Shown: piece by piece, positions 1 to 10,355 of the stretch
How positions within the stretch are numbered: the first letter of the stretch is position 1
How the letters are laid out: each line of letters opens with the position of its first letter
Origin: Adiantum capillus-veneris
Lineage: Eukaryota > Streptophyta > Polypodiopsida > Polypodiales > Pteridaceae
Assembly: GCA_014529385.2 (NCBI GenBank)
Contig: CM043969.1
Location: 76,366,676 to 76,430,675, forward strand
Direction: 5' to 3'
DNA: 64,000 nucleotides
Notes under the pieces: generated by a model
Told to the model about the DNA's origin: nothing
Databases searched by the model: none
The model's input: only the letters and a program-made list of their open reading frames with translations
Program-made: the position numbers and the translations under genes

Positions 1-1184
1 TAGCCAGCATCATCAAGTAAACCTGTGCTGATCAAGCTCTTTGTAATTGCGAGAACATGTCTCACATTCTTCAGCGTGAAAGAAGAGCCATTCTGAAACT
101 TCAATTGAACATCTCCAACACCTAAGATCTCACATGTCTGCCCATTTCCTAGCCGAACATGATCTTTAGTGGTCACATAAGAGGTAAACCACTCCTTGTT
201 TGGAGACACATGAAGTGATGCCCCTGAGTCTATAATCCAGTCACTCAGTGCATTTCCATCAGATGCTGTAAGAAGAGCCGAGTCCATTGTATTCTTCAAG
301 AAGTAGATGTCTCCTGACACTAGACTGTCATCCTCTGCAACAGTGTTTGTCACATTTATTTCTTGAATCTTCATTGAGGACTTGTTCTTCTCACCATGGT
401 CTTCAGCTTTCTCTTTGCCTTTTTCTGCTTTCCATTCTCTGCAGTCTCTTTTCATGTGACCCTTCTTGCCACAATGGTAGCATTCTATGTCACTCTTGCC
501 TTTAGCACTGCGGGACTTGCTACGAGACTGATTCCGCTTTCCACCTTTGTACTTTTCTTTGGTCCTTCCCCTGACAACTAAGACTGTTCCTTTGCCTTTG
601 TCCATTGTCTTTCTATTGGTTTCTTCAGTAAGCAGACTTCCTTCTACACCTGCTATGTTCAAACCATCTGGAGGTGCAGAATTACTCAAAGCTGTGCGAA
701 AAGTGTCCCAACTTTCCGGCAATGTGATCAATAGGAACATAGCTCTAACAGGTTCATCAAACTTGACACCTTGAGCTAACAACTGACTATAGATTGTGTT
801 GAATTCATTCAGATGATTGGACATAGGTGTCCCTTCTTTCATCTTGAAGTCAACAAGCTTCTTAAGCCAGTATACCTGTGAAGCTGCACTCTGCTTCTCA
901 TAAAGATCACTCAGCTTTAACCATGCTTGATAAGCCGACATCTCGTTTGCTACATTGAAGTAAACGCTTTCTGCCAAAGTCAGCATAATGGTAGAAAGTG
1001 CTAATTCATCCATTTCGCTCCATTCATCTTCGTCCATATCTTCTGGTTTTATCCCCTTGAGCTTTATAGGTTTTATCTGCTTCTTTTGTACCAACACGTG
1101 CCAAATCTGCTTCTTCCACAATGGGAAATTGGTTCCATCCAGCTTCTTGATATTGTAAAGAGCAGTGTCCTGTGATCCAGCCAT
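1..1184 (-). CDS. Ty1/copia Gag-protease, N-terminal part (runs off left edge)
   Basis: Minus-strand reading frame open from an ATG at 1184 to the window edge. Residues ~1-220 match the copia Gag core (UBN2-like; N-terminus MAGSQDTALYNIKKLDGTNF with the usual W-K-x-x-x motif). A CX2CX4HX4C zinc knuckle (CYHCGKKGHMKRDC) lies near residues 235-248. A retropepsin active site DSGAS is near residue 319, followed by the LGNG and LKNVRHV motifs typical of copia protease. No stop or frameshift was found in the part visible, so this copy is less decayed than most elements here. Integrase, RT and RNase H should lie left of the window. The primer site and LTR lie to the right, with an unusually long leader of about 1 kb. 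Copia identity is secure; whether the whole element is intact cannot be seen. Confidence 0.9.
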   Translation of the reverse strand, partial: MAGSQDTALYNIKKLDGTNFPLWKKQIWHVLVQKKQIKPIKLKGIKPEDMDEDEWSEMDELALSTIMLTLAESVYFNVANEMSAYQAWLKLSDLYEKQSAASQVYWLKKLVDFKMKEGTPMSNHLNEFNTIYSQLLAQGVKFDEPVRAMFLLITLPESWDTFRTALSNSAPPDGLNIAGVEGSLLTEETNRKTMDKGKGTVLVVRGRTKEKYKGGKRNQSRSKSRSAKGKSDIECYHCGKKGHMKRDCREWKAEKGKEKAEDHGEKNKSSMKIQEINVTNTVAEDDSLVSGDIYFLKNTMDSALLTASDGNALSDWIIDSGASLHVSPNKEWFTSYVTTKDHVRLGNGQTCEILGVGDVQLKFQNGSSFTLKNVRHVLAITKSLISTGLLDDAG

Positions 1185-2254
1185 AGATACGCTTCAGAGT
1201 GGTTTACTTTCCTGGGAAAAATTCGGCAGAGTTTCCCCTGTAAACTGACCTCTGAACCAGTATCAACCTGTCAAATGAACCAAGAAAGCTTCAGATTCTG
1301 CAAAATTTTTGGCAGAGTCTCCTTTGTAAAATGGCTCTGGTGTACTAAAAACAGCTCAAAAAACATTGTCTCTCTGACACTGTAAGCTGCGGGTAAACCT
1401 GTCCTGCACCTGTACTGTCTCTCACTGTCCTGTCACTGTCCTGTAAGCATAGACTGCGACAATGCCTCAACGGCAGTAAAGCAAAGATGCAATCCCAACT
1501 GTCTAACTCACAGTCAAACATCCTCTCTGCCTATCTAAGGGTGCTCGAGGGATCGCTCCAAGACCTGTATCACCGAAAGGATCTCAACATTCGAGAATCC
1601 CCCAGCTCAATAAAAGCTCACTCGACCCTCAACAAAGGCTGCAGTAAATCTGACAGTACATAGACTTCCCACAAAGTCATACATCCACAAATTTCCCACT
1701 GTATGCTGTAACCGCTGCGGCGGTTGTTCGCTGCGTGACTCACAGCCAGCAAACCCTCAACAAACATACATCATCTCTGACAATACATCCCATGTGGAAA
1801 TACCTGCAATGTCAGGATGAAATCTGGAATATCAAGCAACAAACACAAGCTACCTGATGAACTAGTGGATGTCGCCTACAGTCTGTGTGTAGATACGCCC
1901 GTGTCGTATGTGACACGCCTCCAAGAACTGTGAGCCGTCCTTCGATGTGTAGACAGCCACAAATCAACACTCTGGGAGTGTCGATATCCTCAGCACCTGC
2001 AGTCGTAGGCCAAAAACCCCAAATTTGCAGAGTCGGATCTGCACCCGCCGAGACCACATAGTCGAAAATGGCCTGCGTAGAACTTTGTCGAAGCTGAACG
2101 GTGGCCGAGATGACCTCAGAATGAAATTCTGAGAACACCGAGTCCTTCGGGTATGCCCACGAGATTTGGGGCCGTGTCTTTGCCTGTCGAATTTCACTCC
2201 AATCTGAGCTGGTGACTCTAGCCTCCCGCAGTGCTGCCCTGAGCCTCGATCTGA
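1185..2254 (-). other. Untranslated leader of the copia element
   Basis: About 1.07 kb between the primer site and the gag ATG. It holds short open stretches (for example 1812-2138) that lack a good ATG and known motifs, so I see no gene. Such a length is long for a copia leader; an old insertion or an unrecognised intron could explain it. Confidence 0.5.
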
Positions 2255-2266
2255 GCTCTGATACCA
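2255..2266 (-). promoter_or_regulatory. Primer binding site, initiator tRNA-Met type
   Basis: On the minus strand this reads TGGTATCAGAGC, the complement of the 3' end of plant initiator tRNA-Met. It lies two bases after the LTR end (…CTCCTTCA), the usual spacing. Confidence 0.85.
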
Positions 2267-2268
2267 GT

Positions 2269-2510
2269 TGAAGGAGTACGAGCGGAAGTGCGGCGCGAGA
2301 GAGAGTGCGAGAAGAAGAGCACGACGATATGGTGAACTCGCTCTACTATAATGTGTAGAGCATAGTGAGTTCTTATTAGGTTTTTACAAAAGAATATGTG
2401 TACATACCTGACGGCCCGCCCACTTACCTGGGCGACCACATTGGGCTTTATACCCCAATACCTAGTAATTGCTATGGGAAGTATTTAGTTATTTTTGAAG
2501 TGCTATTTAC
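2269..2510 (-). repeat. 5' LTR of the copia element (outer end approximate)
   Basis: The inner end is fixed by CA followed by the primer site at 2255-2266. A TATA-like box (TATAAAG, minus strand, ~2446-2452) lies about 180 bp upstream of the LTR end, as expected for U3/R. The outer boundary is a guess at a TGTGTAAATAG start near 2514; the partner LTR is outside the window. Confidence 0.55.
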
Positions 2511-2639
2511 ACACCTATTCCCTTTCCTTTTATGTATAATATGAGCATCAAATATGCCATGAGGATTGGCAAGTATAAACCGTTCCTATCATGGAAATGC
2601 AGGCTTGGATAAGTTTTTGCTAAATGCATGCACACTGAG

Positions 2640-3611
2640 TGTTATGGCCCTAGTATTTAGCGAAGGCATATTTGCAATGGCATGCAAATTTATGCATTTG
2701 ATAGCTTTATGAAGCTTTTCAGTCACAACAAGTGTAGTCTCTCTATGGACTTTATTGTGGGTCTACCAACCACCATACACGATCATGGCTCAGCATGGGT
2801 GATTGTAGATATGTTGACTAAAGTTTGAAAGTTCATTCCAACTAGGTCCATCATGAACATCCAGACTTTGCCAAGTTGTTTACATACAATCTATATATAT
2901 TATATGGATTGCCTAGAATAATTTGTGAGTGACGTGATCCCAATATTAACAATCATTTATGGAGGGTTGTTTAAATGGTTGGGAACAAACTCAATATCTA
3001 TATTGTTAGTCCTCCAGAGACGGATGGGTAGATTGGACATGTTAAATTAAGTGCTACAAGATATGCTAAGAGCGTATGTTAGCGCAACAATTCGCTTGGG
3101 AAGAGTGTCTTGCTATTTTAGAATTCATATGATTTTCAACGACCATATATATATGTTGCAAATTGCTTGCCAAAATGTTCAAGAAGCACAATCCATGTAT
3201 AAGAAGTATGCTGATGAGAGACACGACAAGTCACTTTTAAGGAAATTCCAAAAGAGGTACTCTTACATGTTTCAAAACCAGAAAGTCTGAAAACTAGTCA
3301 TTAATCTCATTTCTTTTACAATATTGTGCCATGATCAAAATACTTAAGCGAGTTGGCGATATAAGTTGCATATTCTCGTAATCATCCGGTTTTTCAAGTA
3401 GACCGTTTAAGTAAACGTTTATAGGGGGACAACAATGTAATCCATCAAGATATCTGTTCTTGTTGATTTCATTGAATCTTCCACTCGACCATGAACCTGA
3501 ACGTATTCTTGCCTACCTGGGTATAAATCAAGCTAAACATTAGTTTTTCTAAGAAGAAATAGCCCACTTTTGTTTTTGAGGACGAAAAATCCTTCTCCAA
3601 GGGGGGAGTAA
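2640..3611 (+). pseudogene. Decayed Ty3/gypsy integrase and pol C-terminus
   Basis: Reading across several frames recovers integrase landmarks in order: SMDFIVGLPTT, then WVIVDMLTK, FIPTR, a degraded YGLPR-like segment, GTNSIS, an ETDGQ-like segment read as QRRMG, and VLQDMLRAYV. A C-terminal stretch with VSRLKR-like sequence and a final acidic region follows, then a purine-rich tract at 3598-3610. Stops and frameshifts are frequent (for example after LTK and in the IIVSDRD region), so it is non-functional. RT and RNase H are absent; the left end may have been lost when the copia element inserted beside it. Confidence 0.8.
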
Positions 3612-3779
3612 TGTCAGGATAAGGGTAGGACTAGGAGGATGGCAAAGTGTCAGTTATGCATGCATTGTCAAGGGGCTTCCTAAAAAAGGGCAAGATGGCC
3701 TATATAGGAATGCAATTGAGTGGAAATGAGCATGCATAGTTCCTAGCAGTCTTACATTAAAGGTAGGTTTCATCATCAA

Positions 3780-3810
<31 letters not shown>

Positions 3811-3831
3811 GATTGTTCCTAAGATGCAATC

Positions 3832-3878
<47 letters not shown>

Positions 3879-4140
3879 GCAACAACATTTCTGTCACCCA
3901 AGTGTGGTAGACTGGTTATCCCAATGCACAACGCTTATAGAGTTCAAGACTCATCGAATAGATCTTGGGGTTATTCTTATGATGCTAAAATTTCTTTAAT
4001 TATCCCCCCCCGCCCCCCCCCCCCCCCTCTCTCTCTCTCTCTCTATCTCGCTCGAGCTGAAGAAGTACGTCTTGAGTTCAAGAATCATCTTGGAAGGTCG
4101 ACCTCAGTGCATGAGGCAAACTAGGATGCAACAAACAATC
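3612..4140 (+). repeat. 3' LTR of the decayed gypsy element (right end approximate)
   Basis: Starts TGTCAGGATAAGGG directly after the polypurine tract and carries a TATA box (TATATA, 3701-3706). It includes (CT)n at 3780-3808, (GA)n at ~3833-3876, and a C-rich run at 4004-4027 followed by (CT)n. The true 3' end is not visible because no second LTR is present. Confidence 0.55.
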
Positions 4141-4283
4141 TCAAGTGTTTTTGTGGGTCTTTGATTTCATATTTTCTATGTAAATAAGATCAATTTGGGA
4201 TGATCTTCTCAAAACTATGGTTTTGAGTTCTAGTGACGTTTCTTTTGGATAAACAAGGGAGGGATTTCAAGCAAGTGAGCAGC

Positions 4284-4420
<137 letters not shown>

Positions 4421-4429
4421 TTTGTGATT

Positions 4430-5144
4430 CTACTTCAAAGATATTGGTGTTTGTTGAACTCCCTAACAAAGAAGCTCAATAGGTGTGTGTAGAGGGCTTG
4501 TGAGAGTTGCTGACAAGATTACCTTGTGTAACGATAAGTAAGCTCACAAGTGAGTGGCTATGAATGCTCCATTCGGGTGCATATTCGGAACCATAGAAAA
4601 CAGAGAGAACATTTAATTCGGCTTCAGAGAGGTGCGAGGATTGTGTTAGGGTGGTTTCCTCCCAAGTCCCATCATCCGTGTGGCACTGCACAATCGTCAA
4701 TTTTTTGCCATAGGGCTCAGTAAGGCCCCAATGGCAAAAAATTGGCATTTATGTAGCCCCTGATCATCGAAACGGTGTGTGATGGTTGTGAAACTTTGTA
4801 GGGGTAGGGAGTGGCTGGAAGTAACGTAAAGCTGAAGGTACAAATCAAGTTCTGCTACCGCCTCTTGTGAAGGGATAAAAAGCAGCCTCTAGGCCGGACT
4901 CCTCTCAAAGAGTTTAGCTTTGGAGTTGTGGATCTTGCATTTGGAGATGTAAAGCCCTTGGCGTGTCAAATAGAGAGGAGGGAGCATGTGGTCAAGACGA
5001 GTAATGTTCGAACTTTGTAGGTGACGGTCCACCGATGATGGGAGTCTTGAGCCGCTCGACCCTTTGATGAAAAGCAAGCACTACCGCCACTTTTGTGCTC
5101 TCTTGCGGCTGTGGCGCTTCCCGTCACCTTCAACACTGTCGTTT

Positions 5145-5180
<36 letters not shown>

Positions 5181-6400
5181 GTTTGTCCTGCAAATTTCAA
5201 AACCTGTCGATCTGCGGATCGAAAGACAACCAAAGATGGAAATAGAGAGTCCGGAAGGAGAGGAAGAGAAGGAGGGCAGCGGAACGGCACCGGGAGCATC
5301 AACCATCTCGGCCGATGACGAGGTAGTGACTAATTCCATTGACCCACCTTGTCACTTCTACTAGTTGTAACAGAATGTCCTGAATCCTGATTATGGAGCT
5401 GGCAAACAAGTGATTTTGCCAAATTCCTTGCGACCTCTTGCGTCGGTGAATGCTGACGACTCGACCTGACAAATTAAGTAGGCAGATTCCAAAGTTTTGG
5501 GTGCCATACTCCTGCGCAGTACCACTCATTTTGAGCTGTACGGTTCGGTGAAGCTGATGTCATGGATACTACGCTCCTCGACAAACTCGGTTTGTGTTTG
5601 ATTCCAAAGGACTGGTTGGACCTCAAACTTAGACTCTAGAGCCTTCTCTAGGATTTTGTAGGCTCAGTTAAGAATTCTGATCGGTGTCTACTGTCTCACT
5701 GTCTGATGTCATGTAGTGGCCCTCCCTTCTTGCAGAAGAAATAAATCGATCCCAGTCATCATGCTGGAAACCTTTGTATAAACTGGGGCAATCAAGTATG
5801 GCTATCCTTTCGAGGCCTACTTCGGCGGGACAAGGCTCTCAATGCATCCAACAACTCATTCTCCTCTCTAACGAAGCACGTATACCATCTATGACCCTCC
5901 GTCCAACATGAGCCCAAATAAGTCTCCCTGCCCTCCAAAGGCTTTTTTGCCCGAAAAAAGGTGTGGCTATCCCTCCCTCGGCTGCTGGACCAAAGTCCCA
6001 TCCTGCCTTTGAAGCGTGCAAACCCGAGAGTGGGAGTGTCTAGGACAAGTAATCTCAAAAACTTGCCTGTAATCCAATCACAAACCTAAGTCCGTCGAGA
6101 TGCCTATCTATGCAAGGAAAAACCATGTCTCCGCTCCTCAAGCTTAAAGATCTCCTGTCTGGCATTGCCTAAGTTGTAACTGCTTATTCAGGAGGATTGA
6201 TAATCTATTCTTAATCTAGGGATCAATAGTCTATAGGCATTCGGAAAGCCATCCTTTTTTTAAAGAACCAGTACTGGGCGAACAATATGGAGAAGTATGA
6301 GGCCTAACAGGACTCCTCTCCAAAAATTTAGAAAGTGCTATTTTATGGGTGCTACAATTTCAATTCCGTTGGCCTGTTGACAAGGGAGTGAACTACCTCA
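4430..6400. other. Unassigned intergenic stretch
   Basis: Apart from the possible short exon at 5236-5322, I recognise no domain, LTR, terminal inverted repeat or RNA gene here. Short open frames on both strands have no family motifs and atypical composition. Confidence 0.4.
5236..5322 (+). CDS. Possible first coding exon of an unidentified host gene
   Basis: An ATG at 5236 opens a Glu/Ser/Gly-rich frame (MEIESPEGEEEKEGSG…) ending ADDE at 5322, where a GT donor (GAG|GTAGTG) follows; without splicing the frame stops at 5364. Just upstream, 5149-5178 is a (CT)n tract, a common feature of plant 5' leaders. The N-terminal acidic low-complexity style fits many plant proteins, but I do not recognise the family and find no matching next exon nearby. 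It could equally be a chance frame. Confidence 0.22.
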
Positions 6401-6403
6401 CCT

Positions 6404-7060
6404 CTATGCAGTAGGCTCTGCATCAAGCTCAACACTTGAAGCCCCTGAACTTAACCACTTGGCATCCAAGGCAAAATAGTTCTTGAACTTGATCGAGTAC
6501 CTTCGGATCACCTTGTCTTTAACTTTTTCTTTATGTGCGCACTGTGAGGACTTGCTTTGGCTGAAGAATGTCCCCGATTTCTGCTGGTCTTCAGTCATAT
6601 CTTCCAGCACATTCCCTTGAAAAGGCTGGAACGAACACACATGGAAATCATCCAATGAATGGGCAGCTTCAATCGAAAGGTTACATTATTAATCCTTTTT
6701 GATATCTGGAAAAGTCCATAATACTGCATGATAAGCTTTGGATAGAGCTTTTCTTTGCCTTGCATGTTTCTCAATCCAGCCTGCTCGAAGCAGAAAAGCA
6801 CCCAAACGACTTCTTTGAACTCCAAAGCTGCGTTTGCTTGTCTACTGCCTTCTTATGCTTTAAAGGCCCGTGTGATGTTTGAAGAGCGGCCTTGCCTTTA
6901 CAATATGAGGTAGCCGAGTCTTCCACAAACTAATCAGCTTGGAAGATGTTATCCTTTGTGCATAAAATGGGTGGAACTTTCTTTCCACTTTCTACAATCT
7001 CAAAAGGTTACCTTAATCCAAGACTAATGAGTTGGTGATCATGGACTGGCCATATGTTTG
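6404..7060 (-). pseudogene. Decayed gypsy pol 3' end (integrase C-terminus)
   Basis: On the minus strand, shifting frame several times, this follows the C-terminal part of the young gypsy at 22190-22800: FEIVESGKKVPP, QAD…VED, HKKAVDKQ, NMQGKEKLYPK, ISKRINNVTFRLKLP, PFQGNV, EDMTEDQQ and VIRRYSIKFKNY…DAKW. The GPFQI-like and FRLKLP segments are the hallmark of the tether region after integrase. Multiple stops make it a relic. Neither the start of pol nor a clear LTR is attached. Confidence 0.75.
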
Positions 7061-7307
7061 TGGTTTTGAGGCCAAAATAAATAAGGGTTCACGGCCTTGA
7101 GGGTGTCAGAATAGGCAGCGGAGGATGTGATGATAACACGAACTGGCCTCCAATCCGGTGGACGCCTCGACTGTGAGATCTGGCTCGACTACGATAGGAT
7201 CCTCTAATTTGAGAACACGTGCAATGCCTCATACATATACAAGCCATTGTGGAGAAGAGAAATCACTCAGGTATATAGATACATACAGATAGATAGATAG
7301 ATAGATA

Positions 7308-7442
7308 GATATGAAAGTGAAATGAAATGTTATATTAACGTCTTCTAAAGGCCAAAATGACCTATGTGACCAAAGAGTTACATCATGGTTAATATGATGC
7401 AAGGTCTGGATAAAAAGAAAGAAACTAAGTAAATGGAAACTC
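7308..7442 (-). mobile_element. LINE 3' end, 5'-truncated (copy 1)
   Basis: 135 bp matching the 3' terminus of the LINE at 43666: on the minus strand it ends with the hairpin AGGTC…GGCCT (7349-7363), then GACGTTAATATAACATTTCA. It abuts a GATA microsatellite on its 3' side. Near-identical copy 2 lies at 7456-7590, offset by 148 bp. Confidence 0.75.
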
Positions 7443-7455
7443 AGATAGAGAGAGA

Positions 7456-7590
7456 GATATGAAAGTGAAATGAAATGTTATATTAACGTCCTCTAAAGGC
7501 CAAAATGACCTATGTGACCAAATAGTTACATCATGGTTAATATGATGCAAGGTCTGGATAAAAAGAAAGAAACTAAGTAAATGGAAACTC
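7456..7590 (-). mobile_element. LINE 3' end, 5'-truncated (copy 2)
   Basis: Differs from copy 1 by only a few bases and abuts a short GA tract (7447-7457). The pair looks like a tandem duplication or two insertions at one simple-repeat target. Confidence 0.75.
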
Positions 7591-7917
7591 TATTAGAGCT
7601 ATAAAAGGTGGGTATCAAGAGTGTGAGGGGTACACATACAAAAGATGGGTGTCTATCTTAGAGAAAAAATACAAAATGGTGGATATGTGTATCTGAATCC
7701 GGAGATGGCTTGCATCAGTTGGTGCATGATCGTATGCCTCCATGGTGAGAGTCTACACGGGGCGTCTCATGATGAGAATCTGCACAAGGCGTCTCCCATG
7801 TCTTGCCAATATAGATCTAATCCTTTGCTGCTACCTCCTCTTGCGATGGGAGCATCCCCTCATCTTGGGCCTCCTGGACCTCCCGAGCTTTGTTGCTCGA
7901 TCACTTGATATACCTCT

Positions 7918-8617
7918 TGTCACAAGACGGGGCACAACCTGCCAATAGAAAGGAACAGACTGAACAGACTTTTAACACTTCAATAACAACCGAACTTTGA
8001 GAGAGAGAGAGAACACACGCGACACGGAGTGGCGGAATTTCACCCCAGAGAGTATTGGCCCCAAACCTTGGCGCCCCTTTCGGTATTTCCTTATATTGCA
8101 TCAACACAGTACAAGTCGGTACTCCAGACTCTGCACCTTCTCTAGGAAGCATGCCAGAGAATGAGCCCTTAGCACATATTTAAAGGTCCTTGGCCTGCGA
8201 AAAGCGGTTTACATGAAAAGCCTTCAAACTCAAAGCTTCTGGTCCAAAAGCAATGCCAAAAAGCTACCAACGTAAATCACGGGATTCCGTACAACTGCCA
8301 TGTCAGTAGTCAGTGCAGAACGCAGAATCTGTACAGCCTGCCACATCAACACCGTCAGCGTAATTTTCAAAAATCTGCCACGTCATCTTTTTTTTTGTTT
8401 TTTGGGCGCAAGTCTTTCTATGTGGGTCCTGCTTTATTTTTAATCCTTTATCTCACTTGGGACCCCATCGGACGGGGTCCCCATAAGTTGGTAGCACTTC
8501 TTCTTCTGTTACTTGTTCTTCTTAGTGTTCAGGTCCCTCGGCCGGCATCTGTAAGTTGGCTCCATTCTTGTGACATCTCCATTCTTCAGGGCTTTGACAC
8601 GACAACAGTTTGTGACA
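7918..8617 (-). repeat. 700-bp LTR (3' LTR) of the array-founding non-autonomous element
   Basis: Minus strand: starts TGTCACAAACTG at 8617 just after a polypurine tract (AAGAAGGGGAGA, 8618-8629) and ends GTCTTGTGACA-like at 7918. The distal ~340 bp (7918-8258) is the sequence repeated in every unit of the tandem array. The proximal ~360 bp (8259-8617, U3) is absent from the array. A second TGTCACAAGAATGG preceded by a similar purine run lies 35-40 bp inside, so the polypurine/LTR start is partly duplicated. This full-length LTR shows that the array units are truncated LTRs. Confidence 0.8.
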
Positions 8618-9007
8618 TCTCCCCTTCTTGAAAGAGAGTAATCGTCCGCGATTACAGCATATCTGTAAACCAACTCAAGTTAGCTTAAAATTTCCGAGGG
8701 TCATTCCGAGGGACAATCAGGTTTCTCCTTTTGTTAAGGAGTTAGCTTCTCCTTTAGGCTCTTTTGATCAAGGAGTTGGCTTCTCCTTTCGTCCAAATCG
8801 GAACGCTTGATATTCCAGCGTAGTAAAATTAGCCATCACACCCAAAGCGCACTGATCTTCTACGGGTGTCTTGATGCACTAAAATTACATACTCAGGCAA
8901 TCGCATCCAATTAGGAAAATTCAGTGGTTGGCACATCACAATGCAACACAAATGCTCACATATGCATGTCACAAGACATAGAAACATAAAGTCACCGATG
9001 AACACTC

Positions 9008-9339
9008 CTCCCGCATAACCTAACAAGGTCCGGGCTGGGAAATATTCAACGACTCCCTCATCACTCCTCCCGTATAACCTAAAAAGGTCTAGGCCGGGAG
9101 ATATAGAGGCCTTTTACAACCAAACGCCCCCCCAGACCGTAACCTACATCGTTTGGAGGTGCTGAGAGTAGCCACTGCTCAGACTTCTCCCGTATAACCA
9201 TCTTGGTCCGGGTCGGGAGTCACAACAACAATTATTTTACAAGCATACAACCAAACGCTCCCTAGGCATCGGCCTGCGTCGTTTGGAGGTTTTCTAGCAT
9301 ACAACGGAACACTCCCCAGCATCAGCCTGTGTCGTTCCA
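9008..9339. repeat. Six alternating stem-loop repeats (two hairpin classes, three copies each)
   Basis: Class 1 at 9008-9041, 9067-9100 and 9187-9219 has outer stem CTCCCG/CGGGAG and inner stem ACCT/AGGT. In the third copy the inner stem is ACCA/TGGT, a compensatory change. Class 2 at 9120-9156 and 9251-9286 has stem CCAAACG/CGTTTGG; the third at 9305-9339 has GGAAC/GTTCC at the same place. Order is 1,1,2,1,2,2. Changes on both sides of stems suggest selection on RNA or DNA structure. Confidence 0.65.
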
Positions 9340-10206
9340 AGGTTCAAACAATACCAAAATAGTATTTCTCACTTCTCCACCCGGGAGTAAAATTACCAAT
9401 CAATGAAACCAGTATTAAAACCAAGGTAAAACAATTCAAACAGCACCAAGACAGGTTCAAAACAAATACCATCCATTTCAAACTAATTCTGCAGGATCAC
9501 CAAACAAGTTGTCAAACAGATTTCAAACTTAAAAAGCAATCTCGGCATCAGTCGAGATCGAAAAGTCGACCGCATTTCCATTCTGAAACCTGCACCAAAA
9601 AATCAGGGTTAGGTTCATTCCATAAGGTCGTAGTCGAGCACAACATGGTCTATCAGCTCTTGGACAAACACTGTTTCTTTGGCGGCGATGGTAGTCCCAA
9701 AATAGCAATCGCATTGGACATCCAAGGTTATCTGCTCGTGAAGAGACATCTACTGAGAGATGTCGAGAAATTTCAAGTTATAAACTACTAGGGTTTCCAT
9801 GGCAAGCATTTCAGGATACCCCAGTCTGCCAGAAGTTGCACTCCAAATGAAAATGTCAGAAACCATATAACTTTGGGCAAAAATTTTCTTTAAAACGTGC
9901 CAAGTACTTGGAGTATGCTGCTTGGTAGCTATAGACATCAACATCTGCATGGCACTGCCTCTTAGAAAAGCAGCAGCTCGAAACAAATCTTGGATCCTTC
10001 TCTTGTAAGTGATCTTTATGGCTATGCCTTGTAAGACATGAGCGGTGACGACGGGAGCGCGCCCGATGCGCGATGAAGTAAGGGTGTGCTTAATGAGTCT
10101 GGGGTCGGAGCATGAAGCTTCTTCGAATAAAATTCTAGTAGTCTCTGGTTTGCTTTGTTTGCTCTTTTTTAGGACCGATATGCTTACAGAAAAGCACACG
10201 ACTGAT

Positions 10207-10218
10207 GCTCTGATACCA
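10207..10218 (-). promoter_or_regulatory. Primer binding site of the non-autonomous element
   Basis: Minus strand TGGTATCAGAGC, one base after the LTR end TGACA at 10220. The same site recurs in nearly every array unit, so the array holds dozens of copies of a tRNA-Met-complementary site. Confidence 0.85.
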
Positions 10219-10296
10219 CTGTCACAAGACGAGCACCACGTGCCAATAGAAAAGAACAGACTGAACAGACTTTTAGCACTTCAATAACAACTGAAC

Positions 10297-10355
<59 letters not shown>

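Larger units (their letters stand above)
8618..10219 (-). mobile_element. Internal region of a non-autonomous LTR retrotransposon
   Basis: 1.6 kb between a polypurine tract (8618-8629) and a TGGTATCAGAGC primer site (10207-10218), flanked by LTR sequence of one family (7918-8617 and 10220-10595). No gag, protease, RT or integrase motif is recognisable. The longest frame (minus, 10199-9750) lacks a proper ATG and known motifs. Total structure (LTR, primer site, ~1.6 kb without pol, polypurine tract, LTR) fits a LARD-like non-autonomous element that needs enzymes from a gypsy partner; the young gypsy at 17481 shares LTR motifs and could be such a partner. It contains six repeated hairpins at 9008-9339. 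Confidence 0.7.

Noticed and set aside
1812-2138. 108-codon minus-strand frame in the copia leader
   Set aside because: It starts at GTG, lacks motifs, and lies between the primer site and the clear gag ATG.
9750-10199. 149-codon minus-strand frame as a gag gene of the non-autonomous element
   Set aside because: It begins with GTG inside the leader, has no zinc knuckle or capsid motif, and the region has structure instead.
10201-10220. tRNA-like 3' ends (GCTCTGATACCA) in array units
   Set aside because: No acceptor, anticodon or T-arm is present; these are retrotransposon primer sites read on the other strand.
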